Below are positions 22,585 through 33,673 of a stretch of 64,000 nucleotides of DNA, one piece after another (the stretch's first letter is position 1; each line of letters starts with the position of its first letter). The position numbers and the translations under genes are program-made. The stretch spans positions 12,090,001 to 12,154,000 of the forward strand of contig WHVY01000001.1 of assembly GCA_022266195.1 (NCBI GenBank). Reading direction: 5' to 3'. The stretch is from Tetranychus cinnabarinus (taxonomy: Eukaryota; Arthropoda; Arachnida; Trombidiformes; Tetranychidae). The notes below the pieces were generated by a model. The model was not told the origin of the DNA and did no database searches. It was given only the letters and a program-made list of their open reading frames with translations.

Positions 22585-23445
22585 TTAATCATATCTCCCT
22601 TCTTCTTTTAGATCAAAACTATTCCAAAGGCATTCTGATACGTCCATAGCGATGCTTGAAGTGATTAAATCTTCAAATTTCAGCAACTTGAAATAATTAT
22701 TTTCATTCCGTTTACTTTGTAAAATTGACTGGCCACCAGAAAGGGCAACTGCAATAACATGCTTATCATCGACCACGGATTCTTCAAAAAGCCAATCAGT
22801 TGATAGTTTGTCATCAAGATAGACTAATGTATCTTTGTTTACTTTATTAATTTGAAGACATTCAGTAGGACATTCGAAGCGAATTCGTCTGAGTTCATAT
22901 CCGATTCCAATTGCTTCAGCCTTAACAAAACTTTCCTTCAGAGCCCAAAGTCGATGAAAACGGTGTAATGGACTTTGATCAAGGGTTGGAGTGTCTTTAA
23001 TGTATAGCCACTCATGATGTGAAAAAATCCTCTCCATTGTTTTGAAATATTCATTGGTAGATTTTTCTTTCGATTCTTTAACTCGAGAAATGTCAACACC
23101 AACTTTACTGATCCAGTCAGCAGCCAGAACACAATAATCACCATCATGAGAAATATTATAATCAAATGAGGTTTCAGTCTGTTGCCCAGCCAGTACAGGC
23201 TTACCTTTATCAGTTCGTGTGAAAAGTATCTGATCGTTATTTATGTTCAAGCAATCTGAAACACATTTTCTTAACATCAATCGACCAATTAACGCGTGTT
23301 TGACGTCTTTCTTGTAGTAAAATTTAAAGATTCTGTCTCTTTCCTCTTCCTGAATGCAGCTTAAAGCTGCAAGTAGATCATCTCTTGATGGCGACCATCG
23401 ACGGCAGTTGAAAATCCAACGTAAACCATTTCTTTGCATTATCAA
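22585..23445 (-). CDS. AASDHPPT: 4'-phosphopantetheinyl transferase (AASDHPPT type)
   Basis: A single-exon gene of 286 aa (human protein about 309). It moves phosphopantetheine from coenzyme A to carrier proteins such as fatty-acid synthase and mitochondrial ACP, and acts in the cytosol. Family motifs in order are WIFNCRRWSPS near 10, the substrate segment TDKGKPVLAG at 78-87 and FDYNISHDGDYCVLA at 94-108. The metal-binding GVDISR lies at 116-121 and the catalytic WALKESFVKAEAIG at 167-180 (E171, K175). Two possible starts (residues 1 and 3) differ trivially. The gene is divergent from TPI; a 13 bp hairpin lies in the spacer. Confidence 0.93.
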   Translation of the reverse strand: MIMQRNGLRWIFNCRRWSPSRDDLLAALSCIQEEERDRIFKFYYKKDVKHALIGRLMLRKCVSDCLNINNDQILFTRTDKGKPVLAGQQTETSFDYNISHDGDYCVLAADWISKVGVDISRVKESKEKSTNEYFKTMERIFSHHEWLYIKDTPTLDQSPLHRFHRLWALKESFVKAEAIGIGYELRRIRFECPTECLQINKVNKDTLVYLDDKLSTDWLFEESVVDDKHVIAVALSGGQSILQSKRNENNYFKLLKFEDLITSSIAMDVSECLWNSFDLKEEGRYD

Positions 23446-24389
23446 GACTAACGAAAACTAATTTTTACAAAAAATCGTGTATAACTTAAGTATTATCAAT
23501 TGCAACTTAGTGAAAAAGTAAATAAGTTACAGAACTCACGTAAATCTGAGCAACAGCAAAAAATCAGCTGTTATCATTCAGTATGTATCCATACTGAATG
23601 ATTGTGATCAAGACCGTCAACTCTCAATTTGAGACTAGAACTAAAGCTAAAGAATATTTTCCTTGTTCAATAAATCAATTTCAATTTCACCAAACCCAAT
23701 TGAAAATTGACCATCGATCAACTTGATTTATTTTATTAAATGAGAGACTTTGGATTCATAGGATAGATGTGATGGCTATTTGGCTCCATGTCGGCTATTG
23801 AAACAGACTTCAAATTGATTTTGGATAATCAGACCTTGCACTAACTGAATATCAGTCCCATGAAACCTCCTTTCAAATCTATCAAAGACAATTTAGTAAA
23901 CTGCTGAAAGGAATTGACCATTCAACAGTAGAAAAGTATTGATAGTAAAATATTGATACATTTCTCTCTCTCTCCACCTAGCTCTTTGTATTTAAAAGAT
24001 TTTGATTACATTTGCTTATACTGGAATCAGGAAAATATCTAAAAATATCAATTTTATCGATCATGTAATCATAGACTAACAAACAAAAAAAATTAGATCA
24101 AATGTAACAGTTTGATCAAAAAGGAAAGGATTGTGTTGATTTGACGGTTTGAAAAGTTTGCCAAGGATTTAAGATAAATTATTACATCATATCAGTATCT
24201 TTGGTATCCTTTAGTAAAGTAACCTTCTATGACATTACACTTCTCATATGTTTCTGAGTCATTGTTACTTTTGTTTTGTTTGATATTGGTTCAAATTAAA
24301 ATTTACTAATTTATCATTATCACCTTGTCATATTTTGCCAACTTCTAATTTAATTTGTTTTTTTCAATTTTCATCAAAGTCTTAGCAAA
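23446..24389. other. Divergent spacer, AASDHPPT / TPI
   Basis: No gene is seen. A perfect 13 bp inverted repeat (ATCATTCAGTATG) with a 4-base loop lies at 23573-23602, about 130 bases upstream of the AASDHPPT start. A short CT run lies near 23965. The remainder is plain AT-rich sequence. Confidence 0.5.
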
Positions 24390-25415
24390 ATGTCACGTAA
24401 ATTTTTCGTCGGTGGTAACTGGAAAATGAATGGCTCTAAAGCCGTCATTAAAGAAATAGTTGATTTTCTTAATGAAGGACCCTTAGACCCAGAAGTTGGT
24501 ATGTATCGAATTTTCGATTATGCTTGACAAATGTCCACATTTCACCGTACTAATCCTTTTTACCATTATTCCTATGTATCAGAGGTTGTCTGTGGTGCAC
24601 CTTCCATCTACTTAGAGTACTCCAAAAGCATATTACCATCAAATATCGCACTTGCTGCTCAAAATTGTTACAAAACTAAATCAGGAGCATTTACTGGAGA
24701 AATTAGTCCAGCAATGATTAAAGATGTTGGTGTTAATTGGGTGATACTTGGTCATTCTGAGCGAAGAAACGTTTTCGGAGAAAAAGATGAGGTAAATCTA
24801 GTAGAGCTCTACTACATGTATATTTTTGAGCCTTATAATTTTCAAGATTTTGCTATTTTTGACTTTATTTTGTCTTGCTTCCGAACTAAAAATTATCCCT
24901 TTATTGAATTTGATTTAATTAGTTGATTGGAGAGAAGGTTGGCCATGCCCTGGATGAAGGTCTTTCAGTAATTGCTTGTATTGGTGAGCTGTTGGAAGAA
25001 CGTGAAGCTGGTAAAACTACAGATGTTGTATTTGCTCAGATGTCTGCCATCTCCAGTAAGTTAAAGCTAGCGTAAATGTAATCCTATTTGGGACTAATTT
25101 AATTTAACAATTTCACCCTTAGAACACGTTAAAGATTGGAGTCGTGTTGTGATTGCCTATGAGCCTGTATGGGCAATTGGTACCGGTAAAACAGCTTCTC
25201 CAGCTCAGGCTCAAGAAGTTCATGCACAGCTTAGACAATGGTTGAAGGAAAAGATTTCTGATAGCGTATCAGCTTCAACACGAATCATTTACGGTGGATC
25301 AGTAACGGCTGGTAACTGCAAGGAACTCGCTAAGGAAGCAGATATTGATGGTTTCCTTGTTGGTGGAGCTTCACTCAAGAAAGATTTTGTCCAAATTGTC
25401 AACGCTAAAAAGTAA
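24390..25415 (+). CDS. TPI: Triosephosphate isomerase
   Basis: This glycolytic enzyme interconverts dihydroxyacetone phosphate and glyceraldehyde 3-phosphate in the cytosol. Four exons, 24390-24498, 24583-24791, 24923-25055 and 25123-25415, join in frame to 247 aa, the standard length. Catalytic segments are all present: the lysine in GGNWKMNG, the histidine in ILGHSERR, the glutamate and flexible loop in AYEPVWAIGTGKT, and the phosphate-binding YGGSV and GFLVGGASL. The start is MSRKFFVGGNWKMNG. Introns of 84, 131 and 67 bp are typical of this window. Confidence 0.98.
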
Positions 25416-25876
25416 TTGAATTTCCGAGCAATAGCTGTCAGGCAAAGGACTCAGATGAAGCGTTTCTTTATAGTTTTACAATATTCACGAATTTATCGAT
25501 TTTGCAGTGTTTTTATTAGATTTACCCATTTATGTCCATTTGCTCTCTCCTTCATAATGAATCTTCCGGTTTAATTTAATTGTTTCTCATGATATTATAC
25601 TTTCTCTCTTGCCATAGCTATATATTTTAATCCTAATATAAAACCAATGTTTTATCCCTAACCATTCAACGTTTTATTTCTTATCATCACTTTTTCGAAG
25701 TTATCGTTGATTAGACTCCAGGCGTATATTAACTCTACCCTTTCAGGTCCTGGTGTGAAATTGAATTAAGGTAGCGATAACATCCAGGCCTTATTTCTTG
25801 GGCTGATAATCTAATGATCAACTGTGAACAAAACTTCTAACAAGATTTGATTAGATTCAGAATAGGTTCAGTCTCA
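25416..25876. other. TPI 3' flank
   Basis: 3' untranslated and intergenic sequence with no gene seen. Confidence 0.5.
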
Positions 25877-26119
25877 CAAGGAGCCCCGCAAATTTTTGAA
25901 TCGATATTGAGGTTTCATTTGGTGTTTATCGGTACATCGAGACTTCTCGAAGACCAATATAATGGAAATAGCTAACCACCTTTTCGATTTTGGCATTTTT
26001 CGCCTTTTTCTAGAAATCTTTGTATGATTTAATTTCATTGTAGGAATATTGTCAAAATTATACTTAAATACCACCATTCATAACCAATCATCGATTTATC
26101 AATTCGAGGGGTACCCTTG
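25877..26119. mobile_element. Degenerate MITE related to the hairpin element at 15.1 kb
   Basis: The ends CAAGGAGCCCC and, reverse-complemented, CAAGGGTACCCC are flanked by TCA at 25874-25876 and 26120-26122. The left half aligns with the arm of the element at 15114: shared blocks include TTTTCGATTTTGGCATTTTTCG against TTTTCGATTTCGGCAATTTATCG, and CTAGAAATCTTTGTATG against CTAGAAAAATTTGTATG. It is shorter (243 bp) and more decayed, with no long matching arms. Confidence 0.65.
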
Positions 26120-26734
26120 TCAGTCGTAAAACACAATGTTGAGAAATTTAATTTATAAATTACCAACAGAAACAATTATGGAGAAAATGGCTGATTGTAA
26201 ATGACTCGTGTTATGTTTATGACTGTTGATATGTTTCATCTGATGTTGAATTCTTGAAACTTGAAACGCCTTCTATCTTAAACCTATCTCATTATTAATC
26301 TTGTATATAAACATAATTTATAATTATCAAGACTTCGTGCGTTTGCATGTGCTCATAATTAATTGCAATTCCGATGATTGCTGATAAACTATCAAGTTAA
26401 AAGTATTTCAATCGATCGAAGAAACTATTAGTTGATTTCCATATTCATCTTAATTTAATCTGCAATGAAACCTGGAAACAAACCGAGGAGCCATCATTCA
26501 AATTTCTTATCAATTTTTACCTGTTGCATATTGAATGCAAATGAAAGGAATGAATCAAGACATTGTATCGTGAGAATAGCAAATTAAAAATGAGCGTGAA
26601 ATCATGAGTTTTGTTTCTTTATCATTAAATTTAATTCAGATTTGTTTGTTTATTGAATAACATTGATCACCAATTATTATTGAAATGTCAATGATCCAAT
26701 CACCAATTGACTGTAAATAATATTTTTCGGTAAC
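26120..26734. other. Spacer between two MITE-like elements
   Basis: AT-rich sequence; nothing supported. Confidence 0.45.
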
Positions 26735-26958
26735 AGTCTAGTTATACGGACACAAAACAATAACAAAGCCGTTAATTGAGGCCCCAGGGCGTCCAAGCCC
26801 AACCGAACCTAACCAAACCTAACCTAACCTAACCTAACCTAACCTAACCTAACCTAATCTAACCTAACCTAACCTAGTCCGACCTAGAGCGCGATAATAA
26901 TCGATTATTTATTTGAATCTATAGCACTGTTTATTATATGTGTCCGTATAACTAGACT
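26735..26958. mobile_element. MITE-like element enclosing telomeric repeats
   Basis: A 20 bp terminal inverted repeat, AGTCTAGTTATACGGACACA, is perfect at both ends (left end at 26735, right end at 26958, reverse-complemented). Similarity continues loosely for another about 15 bp. The interior has a GC-rich patch (GAGGCCCCAGGGCGTCC) and then the CCTAA array. No target duplication is clear in the flanks, and there is no coding capacity. Confidence 0.65.
26801..26875. repeat. Interstitial telomeric repeat (CCTAA/TTAGG)n
   Basis: About fifteen AACCT pentamers follow one another with a few variants (AACCG, AACCA, AATCT), equal to TTAGG on the other strand. TTAGG is the ancestral arthropod telomere repeat. 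Unique genes lie on both sides, so this is interstitial rather than a chromosome end. Confidence 0.92.
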
Positions 26959-28139
26959 CTCACCTATTTTTCTTCACAAACATTTTATTATTTTACTTTT
27001 ACTACCAAACCATCAACTGATCCATAACGATGATCAATTTAGCGTCAATTTTTCTTGAAACACATTAATTTAATCTCTGAATTTTTTACAAGTTTCAGTG
27101 GTGAAAATAATTGAAGGTGATATAAAGTGAGTGAAAAGACAAAGGCAATTTCATTCATTTTGATGGTTAACATGGCAAACAAGGATTGAACAAGAAGAAA
27201 AGAAGAAAGCAAAATCGGAATCAACCAACCAATATTTCTACTCAATTGATCAAAGAAATGAAATTGTCAGCCTGTAACAACCTGGATAGGACCTTAATAA
27301 GATATTTAAACGTTGATTAATACACAATCGGTAAAGATGATGATTTACCATTGACATATCAATTGTTAAGGTACACTTATGCTCTGATTGGCGTGAAAAT
27401 GAATCCGAATTCCCTTTTTTTGTTTTTAACAAACAAGGTTGGTAATTTAATTGTTGCTTGTGAATCTCCTTTTGTCAACTCAATTTGTTGCATTCAATTG
27501 TTTTATTGTTTCCCTCATAAACTGTATCATTATATTCAAATAAAGTGATCAACATGCAAAAGATATTTAAATACACTTGTTCATGTTCACCAATTACAGG
27601 TAAAGAACAAAAAAAGGAGCCCTGAAGAAGACCTTAACCAGAAAATAAACTGAATGTTGATGATTAAAGATTAAGGTTGAATGAGTTTGTAACTAACAGT
27701 TTTATATGGTGAATGAATGTCTTGATTGAATGTAAATCAATTAGGTTTCACTTAGGTGACCTGGCAATTACCTATCACTCGAGTCTGGATATCAACACGT
27801 ACACAACACAATATTTATTTAATACAATTTTCATTCCTTTTTTTGTACTTTTTCGCTTTATAATTATTCTAATCAAGCTTATTATTTAAAGTAAGAAAGA
27901 TACCAAATTTAACATCATGACGACAATTCACTGTTCCAGTCTCCAAGAAGTAAAGATGAAGCTCAATATAAAGCTTTTCAAGCTCCAGAAACTTATCAAC
28001 TGTCAATCCTGATCAACACTTAAACTAATTTAGTTATTGATACTTCTAATAACTTAAATGCTGATTGGAAAGAGGCGGCAATAGAGGGCTGATAACCCCA
28101 ATCGGTGCTTTTAAATGAAAAATCAGCATCACATTTGGG
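26959..28139. other. Gene-poor AT-rich spacer
   Basis: Several short open frames here (for example 27045-27245 minus and 27351-27548 plus) lack family features, splice support or coding bias. The right end forms the upstream region of the Gly/Trp-rich peptide gene. Confidence 0.45.
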
Positions 28140-28147
28140 TATATAAG
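28140..28147 (+). promoter_or_regulatory. TATA box of the Gly/Trp-rich peptide gene
   Basis: TATATAAG begins at 28140. A possible initiator TCAAT lies about 37 bases downstream and the ATG is at 28234. Confidence 0.55.
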
Positions 28148-28233
28148 CAAATGGTTTAGTTTTTTTCGAGTTGATATCAATTTTGTTGTGACAAACAGTT
28201 TTAGATATTTTCATTGTATCGCCAAATTTAAAT

Positions 28234-29204
28234 ATGAAAGTTGACTTGACAATGTTATTTAGATTAACCTTTTTAATTGTAACCATTATGGTTGCCCTGG
28301 TTCTTGCCGGTGGGGATAAAGGTGGTGACAATATTATTCTCAGTGGTGGAGAGGGAAAAGGCCATGGAGGTAATTGTTAAATTGATATGATCTTTACTTT
28401 ACAGGTTGTTACTGGTCATCTGTTTGGTTGCAAATTTTCATGTGATGTCAAAGTGCAATTGGATTACTCTGTTTAATTGTTTATTGTGATGTCTTTTTGT
28501 TTCAACGCTATTCTTGTTCAATTGTATAACATCATGTTGTCTGGTTATTAATTTTGGTTAATTATATCTTACAGGCTGCAGTTGTGAGAAAAAGAAAGAG
28601 GAAATTAAATTTGTTCCAGTTCACATTCCTGTTCATCATAAGGTGAGTTTTAACTGTGATTGAATAACCTTATTTACTGTATTTAAACCACTGAATAACA
28701 TGGATTCATCCCAATTCTCAATTGATATCAAATTGTAGTGATATTTAACTTCAATTTGGTTCAACTACATTAAGTAGTGTGATAATAGTAGAGGATCAAA
28801 AATCAAGCTAAACGGAAAAATGAATTTATAACATATATTTAGTTGAAACATATAAGGACAAAGCAAAATCACAATACAAGTGAATAGACATGATTAAACA
28901 TGTTTTCCTGTTTCCGAGTTAATTTCCTGAAATAAAATTGTTTTTTAAATCAAAAATCAAAAGTGACCCTGAAAACATGATGAATACATGTGATAGTGCA
29001 TAATTGAATAGCTATCAGCAATCCGATTGCATGAGTTACACTTTATTCAGTTGGATAATAATCTAAACAATCAATAGATCAATGTACACATATGTAAATT
29101 ATTTTCATTGTTTCATTTTACTCAAATGTATTTAGATTCATCACTGGGGCTGGAATCAGGACAATTGGGGCTGGGGCGGCCATGACAACTGGGGCTGGAA
29201 TTGA
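28234..29204 (+). CDS. Secreted Gly/Trp-rich small peptide
   Basis: Three exons, 28234-28369, 28575-28642 and 29136-29204, join in frame to 90 aa. The N-terminus (LFRLTFLIVTIMVALVLAG) is a signal peptide. The mature peptide has a glycine-rich start, a C-S-C pair followed by a lysine/glutamate run, a VPVHIPVHHK segment and a striking tail of GW repeats (HHWGWNQDNWGWGGHDNWGW). A TATA box is upstream and AATAAA lies at 29370-29375. I know no exact family; Gly/aromatic repeats with His resemble cuticle, adhesive or antimicrobial peptides, which is inference. Exons are too short for simple open-frame searches, so it is easily missed. The last exon and 3' region have a decayed duplicate at 32.1 kb. 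Confidence 0.72.
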
Positions 29205-29375
29205 ATTCAGATCGGATGTAATTGTGTTTTTTTGCTGCTTAACCATTTTCCTCTATTTTTTTACACCTCAACTTCACTTACCCTGTTGAAACTGTTATTT
29301 TTCAGTGAAACAAAATTGTTATTCCAATCACATTATTGTGTCTAAACTGTAATCTCCAATTATTCAACAAATAAA

Positions 29376-30336
29376 CATCTTAAATTGTACAATTCAAATG
29401 AGACTGATGTAAGGTTAGAGATAGTCAACAAACCAATGATGTCAGATTCAAGTTTAACCAATTCCTACGATAATCTATTTTTCTTCTGGTTCCGATATTG
29501 TCTGGCAAAATCCAGACCAGGTTATGCTACTTCTGAATCATCTTGCTCAGGCCAGTGAACCAAATCGTTTGAAATTGTAAACGGGTTCTTGCATTTACAA
29601 GAATTGATCTCTTCAATCATTTTGTCTGTACAAATGACATTTAAAACACGAGAAGGATTAGACACAAAATAAGACTAAATGTGGTAAAGAAATTAAACCT
29701 GTATTGCATGTGTAAATTGTAGGAACTGAATTGGAACCACTGTGAGTTTATTACGCGTCAGATTAACTTTCAATTGGTTTATTTTGTAACGCCATCAATT
29801 CATTGAAGTCTTAAGTGTATGTAGACAGTTGAAATATCAATGTGTGTTTATACATTGGAGTTGAGATAAAAGCATAAAAGTTTAAACACTGAAAATTCAT
29901 CAGTATAATAAGTTATCTACTAATTTTTTACACAAATGGGCGAATGTTAAGTAACAAAAATTATTCAAAAATTGACATGAGTTACAAAGTAATTGTTCAA
30001 CATAAATAAAAATTGCTCGATGAAGTAAGCAAAAATGTTGATTCCATTTGAAATGAACAGCTTTAATCACTCAACATGCCTCTCGAAGAGTTGAGTTTTA
30101 TGTCTTCTATCAGACAATCATTTTCTTTTTTTGTGATATCAAATTTATGTTTGATTATTAAATCAAGAAGGAAATGTTGATTTTGTCCAATTAAAGAATG
30201 CTTGATAAGCCTGGTTCCCTGAACTTGGTGACAGCAGGCTCATAATGAAGACAACATCAAATAAATGTGACTGAGTGAATGGTCAAATGCAAATAAGTAG
30301 GTGTGATTCGTAACAGTGCAACAATAAATCCACCAA
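29376..30336. other. Spacer, Gly/Trp peptide / FLYWCH gene
   Basis: A convergent spacer without a supported gene. Confidence 0.5.
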
Positions 30337-31291
30337 TTAACATGACATGGTATCAGAGACTTGAGATATAGTACATTCAACTTCCTCTTCTGCAAGTTGT
30401 AATTCGTACTGTTTAACAATTTCTCTCAGCTTTTCGTTTTCTTGCTCCAACCTCTCCTTTTCAGATCTTTCCAGAGCCAATTGACCCGTCAATTCCTTCT
30501 GAATAAGATCACCTCGATTTTTTTCTTCTTGAAATTGTATCTCTTTGTTTTCCAGTTCAATTCTGAATTTTCGAACAGCTTCATCCAATTCTAATTTCAA
30601 TTTCATGTTTTCGGTTTGTAAGTCGTCAGTTCCATTTGTAGTAGCAAGATTGGTGACCAGCAATTCAATCTTTTTTTGAGACTCATTAAATTCTTTGAAT
30701 ATGGTAGATAATGATGATGAAGCTGATGGCGTAGAAACTACAGAAGTAGTTGGAGGTGCGTTTGTAACAACAATGGTAGTCTCAGCTGATGTATTACCAT
30801 TTGTATTGTCTTGAAGAAAGTCGATTCGCCTCGCTGGTTCTCCACTTGACGTAACAACAAAATTCTCGACAGCGAAAGAGTATTCACCAAAAGGTTCTCC
30901 AGTAGTGATAATTTGCTGGCTAACCTCATCGTCAACCTGAGTTACCTAGGAATAAAAAATAATACAGAGACAAAGGGATCAAACATATGATACATGCATT
31001 GCAAACTAGACAAATATGTTGCTTGTGGGTAAGATAATTTACCTGAAAATTTGTAGTTGGTTTTAATCCTTCAAGACGAGCAATCTCATCTTGATTGTTA
31101 TCATCATGATTGTGTCTTAAATAATGACCCATTACTTTACCAGCATATGTTGTTATTTTTGCTGGACAACTATTTTTACGACATTTCCAGTAAACCTTCT
31201 CATCTCTGCTCTTGTTTTTACGGAAAATGTATTCGCCAGCTATTAATGTCTCGTTGTTTCGAGAGTTTTTGATATAACGGATAAGGGTCAT
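30337..31291 (-). CDS. FLYWCH zinc-finger protein with C-terminal coiled coil
   Basis: Two minus-strand exons, 31043-31291 and 30337-30945, join in frame to 285 aa. Residues about 15-64 form a FLYWCH-type zinc finger: LIAGEYIFRKNKS, then VYWKCRKNSCPAKITTYAG with the two cysteines, then HYLRHNHD with the histidines. The middle is Ser/Thr-rich. The last about 100 residues are a charged coiled coil (EKNRGDLIQKELTGQLALER and onward), suggesting dimerisation. FLYWCH fingers bind DNA and are found in Drosophila mod(mdg4)-type chromatin proteins and in proteins derived from Mutator-like transposons. The function here is unknown; nuclear DNA binding is inferred. Confidence 0.82.
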
Positions 31292-32098
31292 CTTACCGAA
31301 CAGGTGGAATAATAATTTACGTTTTTTATTAAATTATTCACGATCAATATTGATGTTATTGCATCAATATTAATGTTTTATATAAGAGTGGCTATAACAA
31401 TATTTTATGTTGAAAAAGATGGTTCAATCAGGTGATGATGATGTCTGCTGGGTTGGATCAGAATTGGAAGCAAGATTCACAATTGCTCATGACCAATTGG
31501 TTTTTCAATTCTTTATCTAATTAACACCATAGATATAAATTGACAGTTAACTTTGAGAAAAATTCACAATAATAATCAAATTTAAATACAATTGACACTT
31601 ATTTAAAGATGAATAATAGAGAGCAAAGATAGGAAAACAACCGAGGCTCTCAATCAAACATGTGAGAGATGCAAAGGATCTTCCTCATATAAATTTACCC
31701 AAAATGTCATGTGAAAAAATTGATTACAAACCCTTTAACTGTGAACAGTCACATTATACCGAGTTAAAATGCAAAAGTAATGCTAGTAAATCATAATAAA
31801 TCAAAAAATTAATTTTAAACAATTTGAATTGGATATTCCCGATAATCGATCCGTTCAATATATCGTTATGTAATATTAAAACATCACTGTCAAGAGATTC
31901 ACGCTCCGACAAAAATTAATTTGACTGTTTATCAAAAACATTGAACAAATCTAGATTGCTAAGAAATAATCAAAGCTAATTGTCTAATATCTTTACTTGT
32001 CCGGTGTATTATGCTGCTGTTGACGGTTAAACAAAATGAATTGGACTAAATTGAATTTAACCAACACCGAGTCATATAAATGTAAATCAATTTCATTG
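31292..32098. other. FLYWCH gene upstream spacer
   Basis: AT-rich sequence. A 37-codon frame at 31407-31520 has some coding-like composition but no recognisable features. Nothing else is supported. Confidence 0.45.
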
Positions 32099-32395
32099 TT
32101 TTCCTTGACTCAAATGTATTTAGACCCATCATGGGGCCATGACAACTGGGGCTGAAATTGAATTCAGATCGGATGTAATTGTGTTTTTTTGCTGTTGTTG
32201 CTGCTTAACCATTTTCCTCTATTTTTTACACCTCAACTCACTTACCCTGTTGAAACTGTTATTTTTCAGTGAATTTGCTATTCCAATCACATTGTGTCTA
32301 AACTGTAATCTCCAATTATTCAACAAATAAACATCTTAAATTGTACAATTCAGATAAGACTGATGTAAGGTTAGAGATTATCCAACGAATGATTT
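32099..32395 (+). pseudogene. Decayed duplicate of last exon and 3' region of the Gly/Trp peptide gene
   Basis: From the intron end (ACTCAAATGTATTTAG) through the exon-3 tail and 3' untranslated region to beyond the AATAAA signal, this copies 29118-29425. The coding part is shortened and broken: several GW units are deleted and a later TGG is now TGA in ATGACAACTGGGGCTGAAAT. No signal-peptide exon is nearby. Intron sequence is included, so this arose by DNA duplication, not retroposition. Confidence 0.85.
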
Positions 32396-33204
32396 CAGGT
32401 TGTATTTGGTTTATCCATTGACTGGATCTTCACATTGAGATGAATGCAATTTCAACTTAAACCTTAAACTTTGAAGGATAAGATTACTTGAAAGTAAATG
32501 TCGGTTAACTTAAAGAAAGATCGCAACGGAAATGACCCATTTCCTTTGAGGAAACTTGAGATTTGACCGGAAACTCTGAGAAGCTAACCATTCATTGGGT
32601 TTTTTGTTAATCATTAAATCTAATCATTTAACCATAAATATTCAACTGTTTCCATCTTTACATAAAAATGTTGGATGGTTGGTTAATTCAATAAACAAGA
32701 AAGATAACTGTAATCAATTTGTGGACAAAGAGAGTTGTAAGTGATTAACAGAATTGATCAATGATCATTGTTCAATCATGATTCATGAATGAATCTGTTT
32801 CTTAATTCAATTGTTGAAATGATAAGGTGATTGATCTCATTTGATATTGTAATTAGACAAATTAATATGGATCTTTATGACTTTATTGAAAATAAATTGA
32901 CAAACCTTTTGATAAGATAAAATTTTTCATTTTAGGGCGGATTCCATCAAGCAAATTTCATGATAAAAGTTACTAAATGATAATTTTTTGTGACGTCACA
33001 AAATATCAACAAGAATCAAAGAGTAAGGGAAAAAGAGAGAGAGATCTTGGATCAAAGAGTTATACTCTTTGTCTCGGACCTAAAGGCAAGCTTGGTGAAC
33101 CTCTTATAGAGGCGCTGCCAGCAATCTCTTTCTTTTTCTCTTACTTTTTACCAGGTTTTCCTTAGGTTCGCCTAAGGTTTCCCTGATTAAGAAATAAGGA
33201 AAAA
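32396..33204. other. Spacer with small palindromes
   Basis: No supported gene. A 17-base palindrome, AAAGAGTTATACTCTTT, lies near 33054 and a hairpin CCTTAGG-TTCG-CCTAAGG at 33160-33177. A CT-rich stretch lies at 33125-33150. Confidence 0.5.
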
Positions 33205-33290
33205 AAGAAAGAGCTTTTACTTCTGTCGCCCAAATAGAGTCGCTTTTTAACAATTAAGATGTATTGAAGTCTCTTCTTCCTTTACTCTTG
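33205..33290. repeat. Direct repeat, copy 1, upstream of PTPN9-like gene
   Basis: This matches 33523-33611: both run from AGAAAGAGCT through TTACTTCTG and AATAGAGTCGCTTT to GTCTCTTCTTC and CTTTACTCTT. The two copies are separated by a purine-rich tract. Confidence 0.7.
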
Positions 33291-33522
33291 TCTATTACGC
33301 TCTAACTCTTTGATAACGACTTTACCTGAGAAAGAAGAGAAAGATTGTGAGAGCCAGAAGAGAGACAGAGATAGAAAGAGAGGAAAGGAAGAAAAGAAAG
33401 GAAAAGCATTAGATGTGAGGAAATGATTATCATGTTTATTATTAAATGTTTGTTTATTAAATAAATTGGAAAAGAGAAAAGTAAGAGGAAAAGAAAGAGG
33501 AGAAATGAAAAAGAAAGTAAAG

Positions 33523-33611
33523 AGAAAGAGCTGTTACTTCTGGCGCCCCCAATAGAGTCGCTTTGTAAGCAGAAAAAAATTGCATTGAGAGTCTCTTCTT
33601 CTTTACTCTTT
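33523..33611. repeat. Direct repeat, copy 2, upstream of PTPN9-like gene
   Basis: Partner of 33205-33290. It ends about 60 bases before the PTPN9-like ATG, so it lies in or near the promoter. It contains TGGCGCCCCC, a GC-rich word unusual for this AT-rich DNA. Confidence 0.7.
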
Positions 33612-33673
33612 GGTTGTATTGCTTTAGTATTTCATTTTTCAGATTGGATATTTATTTGTGTTATTAATTTTCA

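Noticed and set aside
26801..26875. A true chromosome end or telomere
   Set aside because: Unique sequence and genes continue on both sides and the array sits between inverted repeats, so it is interstitial.
28020..28331. 103-codon minus-strand open frame
   Set aside because: It overlaps the plus-strand signal-peptide exon of the Gly/Trp peptide gene, which has splice, signal and repeat support; the minus-strand product shows no features.
31407..31520. 37-codon frame upstream of the FLYWCH gene
   Set aside because: It is too short, with no signal peptide, splice partner or known motif; chance cannot be excluded.
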